A stretch of DNA of 64,000 bases from Deferribacteraceae bacterium UBA6799 (GCA_002452335.1 DKFJ01000010.1:77559-141558), one strand, 5' to 3'; counted from the first letter of the stretch, positions 42,569 through 52,398 are shown. The notes: generated by a model from the letters alone, not told the origin. Numbers and translations: made by a program.

Positions 42569-44887
42569 ATGAAGCTTTCCGGTATGAATCTGAGCCGTAG
42601 AAAGTTCCTTGCGGCTTCAGGCGGTGCTGTTGCTGCTGGATTGTTCGCTGCTAACCTCACAACCCTTAAGGCTGTGGCTAGCGGAGACGCCCATGCACCT
42701 ACTGGTGAAAAAGGCGAAAAGCACATTGCGTCAAGCTGCGAAATGTGTGTAAACAAATGCGGATTTTATGCGCATGTAGTCGACGGTAGACTGAAAAAAC
42801 TTAACCCCAACCCCAAATTTTTCAAAAGCCGTGCTATGCTCTGTGCCCGTGGAAACGCAGGCGCTGAAGAGCCCTATAACCCCGAAAGACTTACCAAACC
42901 TCTGCTGAGAGTCGGCGAAAGAGGCGAAGGTAAATGGAAAGAAATCTCTTATGAAGAAGCTTTCGCTCTGCTGGCAAAAAAACTTGCCGAGCACAAAGTA
43001 AAAAATGACAACAGAAACTCTGTTGCTTTCGCTTCTTCTGAAGGTTTTCAGGAAGAGATATTCCAGATGCTGGTTCAGTCATACGGTTCAACTAACACCG
43101 TTAGACACCCCACCCTGTGTCTCTCTTCTGTTATTCAGGGATGGTCATCAGTTTATGGTGTTTTCCCTGACGCAGACCTTAAAAACTCTAAGTTTGTTAT
43201 CATGTTCGGCGCTAACAGAGCAGAAGCTATCGTTACACCCGACACAATAGACTTCCAGAAATATAAACCCGAAGGCGCTAAGCTGGTTTATCTGGATCCC
43301 AGATTTACAAACACAGCAGCTAAGGCTGACAAATGGTACCCCGTTAAACCCGGTACTGACCTTGCCTTCGTGCTTGGTGTTATCAACGTCATCATCACAG
43401 AAAACCTCTATGATGCTGAGTTCGTAGCTCAGTTCTGCGAAGGTTTCGAAGATCTGAAAGCTATGGTCGCCGCTCACACACCCGAATGGGCCGCAAAAGA
43501 GTGCGATATCCCCGCTGAAGAGATCATCTGGACTGCCAGAGAGTTCGCTAAAGCTGCTCCCGCCGCTGTTGCTTACCCCGGCAGAAGAACCAGCTGGTAT
43601 GTAAACGACGTTTACTTCCGCAGAGCCTGCGCTATCCTGACAGCTATCTGCGGATGCTGGGACACACCCGGCGGTATCTGCCCCAAGGCATCTGTACCGC
43701 TGACAAAGATCGATCCTCTGTTCCCTTACTTCGAGAAAACAGATGAAAGAATCGACATAGCAAGCCCGGTCAAAAACTTAATGCCTAATGACAAGCGTTC
43801 AGAAGGCTTTCCCACAGACGAGGTTACATATCTCGGCGAAAAAGACGGCAGCTGGCTTAGATTCAGAGACGGTATACTCTCAGGAGATCCTTATAAAGTT
43901 GACATGATGGTTGTTTATAAGCAGAACTTCATCGAGGCTGTGCCTAACCGTCCTAAAACAATGGAAATGCTGAAGAAATTCGATTTCATGGCTGTTATTG
44001 ACATCCAGATGACTGAAGTCGCTTTCTATGCAGACCTTGTTATCCCCGAATCTACATACCTTGAGCGTTGGGACTCTGTTCACAACCTCGCAGGTATCTG
44101 GCCTATCGCCACATTCCGTCAGCCCGTTATCGAGCCTGTTTTCGGCACAAAATCTATGTTTGACATCGCCGGCGGCGTTATCAACGAGATGCTGAAACTT
44201 CCTGAGCTCTGGGACGATGCTGATGAGATGGAAGTAGAAGACTTCAAATATGAGATTGCTGAAGAGATCTTCGGTAAACCCATGGAAGAATACATTAAAC
44301 ACCAGATGTCTGCTATCCCCGGCGGATATGAGCAGATGCTGAAAGAGGGTGTTTACTATGTGAGCGAAGAGCCCACATACGGCAAAGCGCGCACACCTGA
44401 GTTCAGATTTAAAACCAGAACAGGTAAAATAGAGCTGGCTAACGTAAAATACGCAGAAAAAGGTCTCAGCCCTCTGCCTATCTATGCAGCTCCCCGTCAG
44501 CCCGAGGCCGGCAAATACCGCTTCATCCTCGGACGCCACGGCTGGAACACACACTCAGGCACACAGAACAACGAATATCTGTGGGAAATCCAGAAAGAAA
44601 ACACTATCTGGATCAACACTAATGAAGCTAAAAAACTCGGCATCATTTCCGGTGACGAAGTAAAAGTTACCAGCAGTGTCGGCGAGCAGACTATTAAGGC
44701 TTACGTTACAGAGAAGATCCGCCCTGACTGCGTATTCTACGCTCACGGTTTCGGACGTCTCTCACCCCAGATGAGCCTTGTTTACAAAAAAGGTGCTTCA
44801 CAGGCCGCCATCCTCGAGGATTATCTGGAGCCTATCTCCGGTAACTGTGCCCTGCACGAAACATTTGTAACTATTGCTAAGGCTTAA
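42569..44887 (+). CDS. psrA: Periplasmic molybdopterin oxidoreductase, PsrA/PhsA-like catalytic subunit
   Basis: 772 residues. Tat signal MNLSRRKFLAASGGAVAAGLFAANL. [4Fe-4S] ligands C57-x2-C60-x3-C64-x27-C92. Probable Mo ligand Cys184 in RHPTLCLSSV, as in polysulfide, thiosulfate and arsenate reductases. Other motifs: GANRAEAIVTPDT, DLVIPESTYLERWD, RHGWNTHSGTQNN. It forms a three-gene operon with the FeS and NrfD subunits, the Psr/Phs layout. Substrate (polysulfide, thiosulfate, or an oxyanion) cannot be fixed by eye. AGGAGG precedes the ATG. Confidence 0.88.
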   Translation: MKLSGMNLSRRKFLAASGGAVAAGLFAANLTTLKAVASGDAHAPTGEKGEKHIASSCEMCVNKCGFYAHVVDGRLKKLNPNPKFFKSRAMLCARGNAGAEEPYNPERLTKPLLRVGERGEGKWKEISYEEAFALLAKKLAEHKVKNDNRNSVAFASSEGFQEEIFQMLVQSYGSTNTVRHPTLCLSSVIQGWSSVYGVFPDADLKNSKFVIMFGANRAEAIVTPDTIDFQKYKPEGAKLVYLDPRFTNTAAKADKWYPVKPGTDLAFVLGVINVIITENLYDAEFVAQFCEGFEDLKAMVAAHTPEWAAKECDIPAEEIIWTAREFAKAAPAAVAYPGRRTSWYVNDVYFRRACAILTAICGCWDTPGGICPKASVPLTKIDPLFPYFEKTDERIDIASPVKNLMPNDKRSEGFPTDEVTYLGEKDGSWLRFRDGILSGDPYKVDMMVVYKQNFIEAVPNRPKTMEMLKKFDFMAVIDIQMTEVAFYADLVIPESTYLERWDSVHNLAGIWPIATFRQPVIEPVFGTKSMFDIAGGVINEMLKLPELWDDADEMEVEDFKYEIAEEIFGKPMEEYIKHQMSAIPGGYEQMLKEGVYYVSEEPTYGKARTPEFRFKTRTGKIELANVKYAEKGLSPLPIYAAPRQPEAGKYRFILGRHGWNTHSGTQNNEYLWEIQKENTIWINTNEAKKLGIISGDEVKVTSSVGEQTIKAYVTEKIRPDCVFYAHGFGRLSPQMSLVYKKGASQAAILEDYLEPISGNCALHETFVTIAKA

Positions 44888-44898
44888 TGGAGGCAACG

Positions 44899-45453
44899 AT
44901 GAGTCAGAAAAAATACGGCATCGTACTTGATGCGAAAAAATGCCTGAACTGCAAGGCATGTACTGTTGCCTGCAAGTTTGAAAACGGCGTCGAAGTCGGC
45001 GACGAACAATACAGGATCTGGGTAGCGGAGAAAGAGCTTAGAGGCACTTATCCCACACTCAGCCTCGATTTCGAACCCTCACAGTGCCAGCACTGTGAAA
45101 ACACTCCCTGTGCTACTGTATGTCCTACATCAGCGACATACAAAACAGACGAGGGTGTTGTTCTGATCGATTACAAAAAATGCATCATCTGCAAAGCATG
45201 TATGACAGCTTGTCCCTATGATGCAAGATTCGTGAGCGAAGTACACCACGCTATCGAAAAGTGTACCTTCTGCTATCACAGACTGCCTGAAGGCAGAGAG
45301 CCCGCATGTGTTGAAACATGCCCCACAAAGGTCAGAGTGTTCGGCGATCTTAACGATCCCAGCTCAAAAGCTGCTAAGCTTGTAGCCGAGAACGATACAT
45401 ATCGTCTGAAGCCTGAGAAAAACACCAGACCCAGGCTCTTCTACATTAAGTAA
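44899..45453 (+). CDS. psrB: Four-cluster [4Fe-4S] ferredoxin-type subunit, PsrB-like
   Basis: 184 residues with four Cys-rich clusters: CLNCKACTVACK, CQHCENTPCATVCP, CIICKACMTACP and CTFCYHRLPEGREPACVETCP. It wires the catalytic subunit to the membrane anchor. I place the start at 44899, because the GGAGG in front of it makes up the first codons of the alternative at 44887. Confidence 0.94.
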   Translation: MSQKKYGIVLDAKKCLNCKACTVACKFENGVEVGDEQYRIWVAEKELRGTYPTLSLDFEPSQCQHCENTPCATVCPTSATYKTDEGVVLIDYKKCIICKACMTACPYDARFVSEVHHAIEKCTFCYHRLPEGREPACVETCPTKVRVFGDLNDPSSKAAKLVAENDTYRLKPEKNTRPRLFYIK

Positions 45454-45468
45454 GGTCGGAGGAAAATA

Positions 45469-46695
45469 ATGTCATCTCATGCACATGCAGAAGAAAAGAA
45501 AGGTATAGTGGCGGCTCTTAAAGGGCTGATCACTTACAACAAAGATATCCCTGTTCTGCCTCTGGTCTTTCTCGGACTTGTACTGGCAGGCATAGGAGCC
45601 CTTACGGCTGTTATCGTCCTCTGGAAAGGACACGAGCAGATGTACGCTGTTAACAGAGAGATACCCTGGGGTATGCTCATCGGTACATACGCTTATTTCG
45701 TAATCACATCAACAGGTCTCGCTTTCATAGGCGGTCTCGGACACGCCTTTGGATTTGAGAACTTTGCTAAGATCAGCAGAAGAATAGTTGTGCTCGCCAC
45801 ATTCGTTCTTCTTGCCGGTTTTACACAGATCCTTATGGAGATCGGACACCCCATCAGAATGGTCATCTGGATGATGCTTTCACCCAACCTGAAAGCTCCT
45901 ATCCTCTGGATGGGTATATTCTACTCTATCGAGCTTGTGATCCTTGCTCTTGAGCTTATCATCGTTTTCAAGGCTCATCCCACAGCAAAAGACCACAAAA
46001 TGGGCGCCATCCTCGGTTTCCTCGCTCTTGTAGTAGGTACGCTGGCTACATCTAACCTTGGTTTCGTTTTCGGTTCACTGACAGCAAGACCCTGGTTCCA
46101 CGGCATACACTTCTCCACATTCCTTGTGATCTCCGGTATCACAGCGGGCGCCGGTCTGCTTATGCTGGTTCACAACATAGTTTACAAGTTCAACGTTCCC
46201 GCTGAACTGAACAAAACTATGAACGCCCTTGCTAAACTGATGGGCGGCGGTATTGGCATGATGATGTTCCTGTACCTGTGGAAATTCCTGACAGCTATAT
46301 TCAACGAGCCCGTAGAAGAGTATCAGGCCGCTATGGCTCTGATATCCGGACCTCTGGCTCTTAACTTCTGGGTAGGAGAGATGCTCCTTGCCGTTATCAT
46401 TCCTCTTGTTATCCTCGTGACAGCAAAAGGCGATACAAAAAGATACGGTATAGCAGGACTTGTCTTCATGATCGGTCTGTACTTCACCAGAGTTAACTAC
46501 ATAGTGGCAGGTCAGATGCCCACTATGAGACCCGCAACAGACGGTTCAGGCGTTAGCGCCGGACTTGACGGTCTGGCAATGTACTCTCCCTCAATAGCTG
46601 AGTGGGGTATATTCCTTCTTGGTATCGGTACCGCACTTGTGCTCTATTTCGCCGCTGAGAAGTTCCTCGACCTGAAGACACCTGAACATCACTAA
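45469..46695 (+). CDS. psrC: NrfD/PsrC-type quinol-binding membrane subunit
   Basis: 408 residues, about ten membrane helices. NREIPWGMLIGTYAYFVITSTGLAF and the EIGHPIRMVIWMMLSPNLKAPILWMGI region are typical of NrfD anchors, which take electrons from menaquinol. Ends the reductase operon with a terminator 22 nt on. Confidence 0.93.
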   Translation: MSSHAHAEEKKGIVAALKGLITYNKDIPVLPLVFLGLVLAGIGALTAVIVLWKGHEQMYAVNREIPWGMLIGTYAYFVITSTGLAFIGGLGHAFGFENFAKISRRIVVLATFVLLAGFTQILMEIGHPIRMVIWMMLSPNLKAPILWMGIFYSIELVILALELIIVFKAHPTAKDHKMGAILGFLALVVGTLATSNLGFVFGSLTARPWFHGIHFSTFLVISGITAGAGLLMLVHNIVYKFNVPAELNKTMNALAKLMGGGIGMMMFLYLWKFLTAIFNEPVEEYQAAMALISGPLALNFWVGEMLLAVIIPLVILVTAKGDTKRYGIAGLVFMIGLYFTRVNYIVAGQMPTMRPATDGSGVSAGLDGLAMYSPSIAEWGIFLLGIGTALVLYFAAEKFLDLKTPEHH

Positions 46696-46716
46696 GATAT
46701 TCAAATATCAATATAA

Positions 46717-46746
46717 AAAGGGCAGCTGAGGCTGTCCTTTTTTTTT
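46717..46746 (+). terminator. Terminator after psrC
   Basis: Stem AAAGGGCAGC / GCTGTCCTTT followed by eight T. Confidence 0.83.
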
Positions 46747-46987
46747 GTCCATAATTCAATTTTTTCTCTGATTTACGTTGAAAATATACGGCTATCGTGT
46801 ATAATCAGAACAGTAGTTTGAAAGGTGTTAGGTTTTTATATCGTTACATTCATCTGATAGATATACTAATTATAAATGAATTGCTATGTATAAATAAGTA
46901 TATATTAGATTATTTATATATTGGCATCATTAAATACAAACAAGGTTTGTTTTTCAGCAAGTAGCATTAAAAACGTTGGAGGTTGTT

Positions 46988-48187
46988 ATGCGTTTTATGA
47001 GCAGATTGCTTATGGTACTGTCACTTATTGCGGCTCTCATGATCATGGGTTGCGGAGAAGCAGCAAAGACAGCTGCCCCTGCGGCTAAGGTTGAGGCGAA
47101 GAGCCAGACAGAGCTGGCTAAGGAAGCCGGTGTTAAGCTTATTCATTTTGACGATGTTAAAAAGATCGTCGGCAATGGTGTATGGGACAAATCTAGAGGA
47201 ACTCTGATCGATGCCCGTCCCGCAAAAGTGTACGACAAAGGACACATCCCCACAGCTGTGCTTCTGTCTGACACAGAGATCCCCAAATACTATCCTGAGT
47301 TCGAAAAACTTGGTCTTGCTAAAGACGCTTACATAGTTACATATTGCGGCGGTCTGAAATGCGAGAAATCACTTATCGTTGCTAAATATCTGAAATCAAA
47401 AGGTTACACTAATGTTGAGATGTATCTTGACGGTCAGCCTGACTGGGAAGCAAAGAGCTATGCGGATATCTCTATTTCCACAGCTAAAGCTGCTTTCGAC
47501 AAGAACAAAGCTGTCTTCATAGACGCCAGACCTGAGAAAGTGTTCGCTAAAAGCACAATCCCCGGTTCTATCAACATTCCCGACACAAAATTTGAGCAGT
47601 TCAAAGCTAACCTGCCCGCAGACAAAGGAGCTGTTTACATCTCTTACTGCGGCGGATACAAGTGTGAGAAATCTCACTATGTAGCTGAGAAAATGTTTGA
47701 AATGGGCTACCTGAAAGTGGTTACATATTCAGGCGGTCTTCCCGAGTGGGCGCAGGCAGGATATCCCACAGCTAAAGGCGGAGAAGCAGTAGAAGCTCCT
47801 AAGGCAGCAGCTCCCGCAGCAGCAGGCGGACTTCCTATCGGTGACGAGCCCGGCATCATCAAGACAGAGTACTTCGTAAGCACACTGGCTGACGCTGCTA
47901 AAAGACCCGCTGATGTCACAATCGTTGACGTTCGTAACGCTAACGAAGTAGCTGACGGCGCTTTCGCAGGCGCTATCAACATCTCTTCCAAAGAGACAGC
48001 GAAAGGTTGCGACGCTTTCCTCGGTCAGCTTCCTAAAACAGGTTTTGTAGTTTTCCATTGCGCTTCCGGCGGTAGAGCTATGGAAACATATGACTTTGTT
48101 AAAGAGTGTAAAGCTCCTAACTTTGAAAGATTCTATTTCCTTGACGCATATGTCAGCTGCAGCGCCGGCAAATGCACAGTGAAATAA
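46988..48187 (+). CDS. Lipoprotein with three rhodanese domains
   Basis: 399 residues. Lipobox ALMIMGC, then three rhodanese-like domains with catalytic cysteines at 120 (YCGGLKCEKS), 221 (YCGGYKCEKS) and 358 (FHCASGGRA). The first two have an extra second Cys (CGGxKC), unlike the third. It sits after psrABC with its own leader. In Wolinella the rhodanese Sud carries polysulfide sulfur to PsrA; a similar periplasmic sulfur-relay role is inferred here. GGAGG precedes the ATG at 46988; the frame opens earlier at a TTG inside that site. Confidence 0.88.
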   Translation: MRFMSRLLMVLSLIAALMIMGCGEAAKTAAPAAKVEAKSQTELAKEAGVKLIHFDDVKKIVGNGVWDKSRGTLIDARPAKVYDKGHIPTAVLLSDTEIPKYYPEFEKLGLAKDAYIVTYCGGLKCEKSLIVAKYLKSKGYTNVEMYLDGQPDWEAKSYADISISTAKAAFDKNKAVFIDARPEKVFAKSTIPGSINIPDTKFEQFKANLPADKGAVYISYCGGYKCEKSHYVAEKMFEMGYLKVVTYSGGLPEWAQAGYPTAKGGEAVEAPKAAAPAAAGGLPIGDEPGIIKTEYFVSTLADAAKRPADVTIVDVRNANEVADGAFAGAINISSKETAKGCDAFLGQLPKTGFVVFHCASGGRAMETYDFVKECKAPNFERFYFLDAYVSCSAGKCTVK

Positions 48188-48209
48188 TATAAGATTTCAT
48201 ACCATATTC

Positions 48210-48240
48210 AAAAAGCGGTCTTTCAAGACCGCTTTTTTTT
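48210..48240 (+). terminator. Terminator after triple-rhodanese gene
   Basis: Stem AAAAGCGGTCT / AGACCGCTTTT with a 3-nt loop and T-run. Confidence 0.87.
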
Positions 48241-48359
48241 GTTAAAAATACGTTGTATCTAATAAAAAAGTTCTAAATTTCGTTATTCATGATATAATAT
48301 TTAAAGCGTGCAAAGTTATTGTTTTTATAAAGCCCGGTATATTTTTACAGGAGTACTTT

Positions 48360-50288
48360 ATGACAGTATTGGTGCGTGCTTTTTTAATTATTTTTATGTT
48401 CGTGCTTGTTTCCTGCGGCGGCGGGGGAGGTTCAGGTCTATCTTCTTCTGCTGACGCTGTTTATGACGGCAGTTCAACTGTGACGACCAGCACAGACGCA
48501 GATGGAAAAACAGTCATAGTCTCATCCTTAACAGGAAAAAGCTACGAGATTACGGTTACGGATAATTACGGCAACCCTGTTTCCGGCATTGATGTTGTTT
48601 TTTATGAGGACACAGGCGATGCTGTTGTTTATGTGAATGACCCAGGCAATACATACTCTGAGGTTGTACTGGTAGGTACACCGGATGAGCTTGACTCAAG
48701 AGCCAAAAGTTCAACAGTTGGGCTTAACCTCAACCTCTCTTTAAAGTCTGCGTCTACTGTCGGATTCACAGTGGACTCTTATAATCTTCCTTATGTTTAT
48801 GTCTCCAGAACAGGAAGGACAGGTGGCAACTGGGAGACCAACTGTTTTACTCTGGAAGAGATGTCAGACTATTTTTATAACAAATATAATTCCACAATGC
48901 GGGACGTTTATTCTGTACTGAGTTTTTATGGCGACGGTGCTGATTCAGCCACAAGATATCTGAAATTTCAGTCAGGATACATGGCTAACAGCGGCGCCAG
49001 AGGAGTGCCGGATGCAGAAGACAGCCTCTCTACCATGTTTAGTTCTATCACAGACAGGATGGAATATGTGTTCGGCGCATCCAGCGGATATTTTGACAGA
49101 GAAGTCTTCAGACTGACATGCTATTATCCCCCCAACGGTACACCATTCTTCTCCATATGCGAGATATCCAGAAACACAACCACCTGCGCTTCTGAAAACA
49201 TTCACAGCATAGAAGGAACTCCAGCGCCTGTGGTGGTTAACAACAACTATTACAGATTTGTACCGACTATATCCGATAATGACCACAGCACACTGACATA
49301 CAGTGTTACCAACAAACCTTCATGGGCGTCTTTTGATACGGCTACAGGCGCTCTGTATGGCACCCCGACAGCGACAGGTACAGCCACGGGAATAGTTATA
49401 TCTGCTACAGACGGGACGAATACGGATGCTCTGCCTGCGTTCAGCATAGACGTTATAGGTAAGAGACTCACTAAGACAGGACAGACATCTACCCTCGTAG
49501 CAGGTGATGATGGTTCATACTCTGCCGGGGCTACGCTGGATTATTTCGCTTCTTCAGGCAACGTGCTGGATAACGTAACAGGCCTTATGTGGGAAGATTC
49601 CGCGGCGGTAACCTCTAACGACTATTACTGGGCGGATGCCGTAAGCCACTGCGCGGGACTTGATGACGGAACTTACAGCGACTGGCGTCTGCCCACAGCA
49701 CGTGAGATGTCTATGCTCCTGCATTACGGTAACAGCAACGGCATGCCGTCCGAGTTTACCTATACAGATTCCTCTGACTACTGGACATCCAGCGAAACTG
49801 TTTCAATATCAAGCTATGCATGGTTTGTAAACTTCAGCACTGCAACAATATCCACTGCCTCCGGAACCGGATATCAGAAACACGCCAGATGCGTGAGAGG
49901 CGCGACTCTTTTTGATGAGAGCTTTTCCAGAGACGACTCAACACATCTGGTTACTGACACAGTCAACGGTCTTATGTGGTATGACAATTATATACCCTCG
50001 GCAGTATGGGCGGATGCGATCAGTGCTTGTGAGAATCTTGATGTATACGGACTTGACGACTGGCGTCTGCCGAACATCAGAGAGCTTTTCAGTATTGTAG
50101 ATTATACGAATGCATACGGGCTGAATTCTACGTTCTTGCAAAATTCAAGCTCATATTATCACTCATCAACCACTGCGGTTAATAACTCCGACAACAATGA
50201 GCTGATATTGTTTAACGGCGGCTGGGCTGATGACGCTTCTAAAACAGTTCAGGAATGGTCGATACGCTGTGTACGCGGCGGTCTCTGA
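48360..50288 (+). CDS. DUF1566 (Lcl-type) lipoprotein with Ig-like domain
   Basis: 642 residues. Lipobox VLVSCGGGGGSG; a central putative Ig/cadherin-like (He_PIG) domain (YSVTNKPSWASFDTATGALYGTPTATGTATG, about 315-365); then two DUF1566 domains: NVTGLMWEDS..DWRLPTAREM..YWTSSE..ARCVRG and VNGLMWYDN..DWRLPNIRELFSIVDY..IRCVRGG. Such proteins are surface or adhesive in other bacteria. No direct link to the sulfur genes is visible. Ends at a terminator shared with mobB. Confidence 0.85.
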   Translation: MTVLVRAFLIIFMFVLVSCGGGGGSGLSSSADAVYDGSSTVTTSTDADGKTVIVSSLTGKSYEITVTDNYGNPVSGIDVVFYEDTGDAVVYVNDPGNTYSEVVLVGTPDELDSRAKSSTVGLNLNLSLKSASTVGFTVDSYNLPYVYVSRTGRTGGNWETNCFTLEEMSDYFYNKYNSTMRDVYSVLSFYGDGADSATRYLKFQSGYMANSGARGVPDAEDSLSTMFSSITDRMEYVFGASSGYFDREVFRLTCYYPPNGTPFFSICEISRNTTTCASENIHSIEGTPAPVVVNNNYYRFVPTISDNDHSTLTYSVTNKPSWASFDTATGALYGTPTATGTATGIVISATDGTNTDALPAFSIDVIGKRLTKTGQTSTLVAGDDGSYSAGATLDYFASSGNVLDNVTGLMWEDSAAVTSNDYYWADAVSHCAGLDDGTYSDWRLPTAREMSMLLHYGNSNGMPSEFTYTDSSDYWTSSETVSISSYAWFVNFSTATISTASGTGYQKHARCVRGATLFDESFSRDDSTHLVTDTVNGLMWYDNYIPSAVWADAISACENLDVYGLDDWRLPNIRELFSIVDYTNAYGLNSTFLQNSSSYYHSSTTAVNNSDNNELILFNGGWADDASKTVQEWSIRCVRGGL

Positions 50289-50297
50289 TAAACACAA

Positions 50298-50323
50298 AAA
50301 GGCGGTCCTAATGGACCGCCTTT
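50298..50323. terminator. Terminator shared by DUF1566 gene and mobB
   Basis: Perfect 11-bp stem AAAGGCGGTCC / GGACCGCCTTT. The right half forms the last codons of mobB. Confidence 0.85.
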
Positions 50324-50817
50324 ATTATTTCTTCTATTATAAATTCAGCTATCTGGTGGGGATCGTTCAAATCCAGCAGAATCCGCCCCTCAACCTGCGG
50401 GTTGTCGGGCATATCTGTTGCCACCGCCATCAGGTTCGGATCTTCTGCGCACTGAAGTTTTGTTGAAAAACCTTTTCTGAAGACTTCTATCTTTTTCTGA
50501 AGCTCCTTCTTAAACCCTTCGGCGATTATCACATCTGTATAGTCAGGAAGGAGAGAGGTCAGCTCTTCTACTGTTTTTTCCTTTTCCGCATCGCAGATCA
50601 TGGCATACTGGCGGCTGTTGGAGATCAGGATTGCTCTGGCGCCGGCTTTTTTGTGTCTCCATGTGTCCTTGCCCTCTTTGTCCATCTGAAATTCGTGGGC
50701 GTCGTGCTTGATGGTGGAAACGTTGTATCCTTTTGCCGTGATGAGAGGTATCACCTTTTCTATCAGTGTGGTCTTGCCGCATCCGGATGTGCCGACAAAA
50801 GTTACCAGAGGTTTCAT
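50308..50817 (-). CDS. mobB: Molybdopterin-guanine dinucleotide biosynthesis protein B
   Basis: 169 residues, P-loop GTPase TFVGTSGCGKTTLIEKVI, then STIKHDAHEFQMDKEGKDTWRHKKAGA, the classical MobB pattern. It assists MobA in making the bis-MGD cofactor needed by the molybdoenzyme nearby. AGGAG precedes the ATG at 50817. It diverges from mobA. Confidence 0.92.
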   Translation of the reverse strand: MKPLVTFVGTSGCGKTTLIEKVIPLITAKGYNVSTIKHDAHEFQMDKEGKDTWRHKKAGARAILISNSRQYAMICDAEKEKTVEELTSLLPDYTDVIIAEGFKKELQKKIEVFRKGFSTKLQCAEDPNLMAVATDMPDNPQVEGRILLDLNDPHQIAEFIIEEIIKAVH

Positions 50818-50877
50818 AAATGCTCCTGACATTTCCAAATTTATGTGTAAAATAGAGAAAAAAATACGGGTTGTCAA

Positions 50878-51459
50878 ATGGTAGAAAACACAGCGATCAT
50901 GGCGGGCGGGCAGAGCAGACGTTTCAACAGGGACAAAACTCTGGAGATTCTGAACGGACGCAGGCTGATAGAATATCCGGCGGACACTTTCAGGGGCAGG
51001 GTGAACAGGCTCGCCGTTGTCGCCAAGGACTGCTCTAAATATTCGTTTCTGGGGATAGAGTGTATCAGGGACATATACGAACAGCAGTGCCCCATGGTGG
51101 GCATACTTTCCGCTCTGAAGGCATTTAACGCTCCCGTGTTCGTTATTGCGGCGGATACTCCCTTTGTGCTTTACAGCCATGCTGAGAAGCTGTGGGAACG
51201 GATTATCGATGTAGACGCAGTGATACCCGTTATATTCGGCAGACATCATCCGCTTTACGCGTGCTATAATGTGGGGATGATACCTGTCTTTGAAGACGCA
51301 GTAAGCAGAGGAGACTTCAGCCTGATGAAGAGTTTCGACAGGGCAGAGGTAGTTTATTTAGACGAGAGTCAAATTTTAAGCTCGGAAAATGAAAAAAAAT
51401 CGTTTATAAATATTAATACAGAAGCAGATATAAACAGTATTAATATGGGAGGAATGTAA
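50878..51459 (+). CDS. mobA: Molybdenum cofactor guanylyltransferase
   Basis: 193 residues. NTAIMAGGQSRRFNRDKTLEILNGRRLIEY is the nucleotide-binding N-terminus of MobA; then CPMVGILSALKAF and VIAADTPFV. Attaches GMP to molybdopterin. It ends 1 nt before the DHH gene. Confidence 0.92.
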   Translation: MVENTAIMAGGQSRRFNRDKTLEILNGRRLIEYPADTFRGRVNRLAVVAKDCSKYSFLGIECIRDIYEQQCPMVGILSALKAFNAPVFVIAADTPFVLYSHAEKLWERIIDVDAVIPVIFGRHHPLYACYNVGMIPVFEDAVSRGDFSLMKSFDRAEVVYLDESQILSSENEKKSFININTEADINSINMGGM

Positions 51460-51460
51460 A

Positions 51461-52390
51461 GTGGCGGATAAAAAATTCAGACTGGTTACCAGAAGCGATT
51501 TTGACGGGCTTGTGTGCGCTGTGCTTTTAAAAGATCTTGATATCATAGATGAGATAAAATTTGTGCACCCCAAAGATATGCAGGACGGACTGGTGGAGAT
51601 CACTGAGAACGACATTACAACCAACCTGCCTTATGTGGACGGCGTCCATATAGCGTTCGATCATCACCTTTCAGAAACTATCCGTGTGGGTAAAAAAGAG
51701 AACCATATAATAGAATCCGAGGCGCCTTCCGCCGCCCGTGTGGTTTATAACTATTACGGCGGAAAGAAAGCCTTTCCGAAAATAGGCGACGATATCATGG
51801 AAGCTGTGGACAGGGGCGATTCAGCTGATTTTACCAAAGAGCAGGTTCTTAATCCGGAAGGCTGGGATCTGATGAACTTTCTGATGGATGCCAGAACGGG
51901 TCTGGGGCGTTTCCGTGATTTCAGAATATCCAATTACCAGCTCATGATGAAGCTCATCGACCTGTGTAAAGACCACTCCATCGACGACATAATGAAGGAC
52001 GAGGACGTGGTGGAGCGCTCCAAGCTCTATTTCGAACAGCAGGAACTCTTTAAAGATCAGATAAAAAGATGCAGTAAATTATACGGCAATCTGGTTGTGC
52101 TCGATCTCAGAAACGAAGAGATCATCTATGCCGGCAACAGATTTATGATATACGCCATGTTTCCGGAGCAGAATATATCTATCCATGTCATGTGGGGTCT
52201 GAAACAGCAGAACACGGTTTTTGCCACAGGCAAATCCATATTTAACAGAACATCAAAAACAAACATAGGCGAGCTGATGCTGAAATACGGCGGCGGCGGA
52301 CATATGAACGCAGGTACATGTCAGGTGGGCAACGACATATGGGAAGAAAAACTGAAAGAGATAATCACAAAGATAAACGCTGACGGCTAG
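51461..52390 (+). CDS. DHH family phosphoesterase
   Basis: 309 residues. DHH motifs: VTRSDFDGLVCAVLL, AFDHHLSETIRV, and the DHHA1 signature KYGGGGHMNAGTCQV at the C-terminus. Likely a nanoRNase/exopolyphosphatase-class enzyme; the substrate is not fixed. GTG start with GGAGG 8 nt upstream; coupled to mobA. Confidence 0.9.
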   Translation: MADKKFRLVTRSDFDGLVCAVLLKDLDIIDEIKFVHPKDMQDGLVEITENDITTNLPYVDGVHIAFDHHLSETIRVGKKENHIIESEAPSAARVVYNYYGGKKAFPKIGDDIMEAVDRGDSADFTKEQVLNPEGWDLMNFLMDARTGLGRFRDFRISNYQLMMKLIDLCKDHSIDDIMKDEDVVERSKLYFEQQELFKDQIKRCSKLYGNLVVLDLRNEEIIYAGNRFMIYAMFPEQNISIHVMWGLKQQNTVFATGKSIFNRTSKTNIGELMLKYGGGGHMNAGTCQVGNDIWEEKLKEIITKINADG

Positions 52391-52398
52391 TTAGCTTG

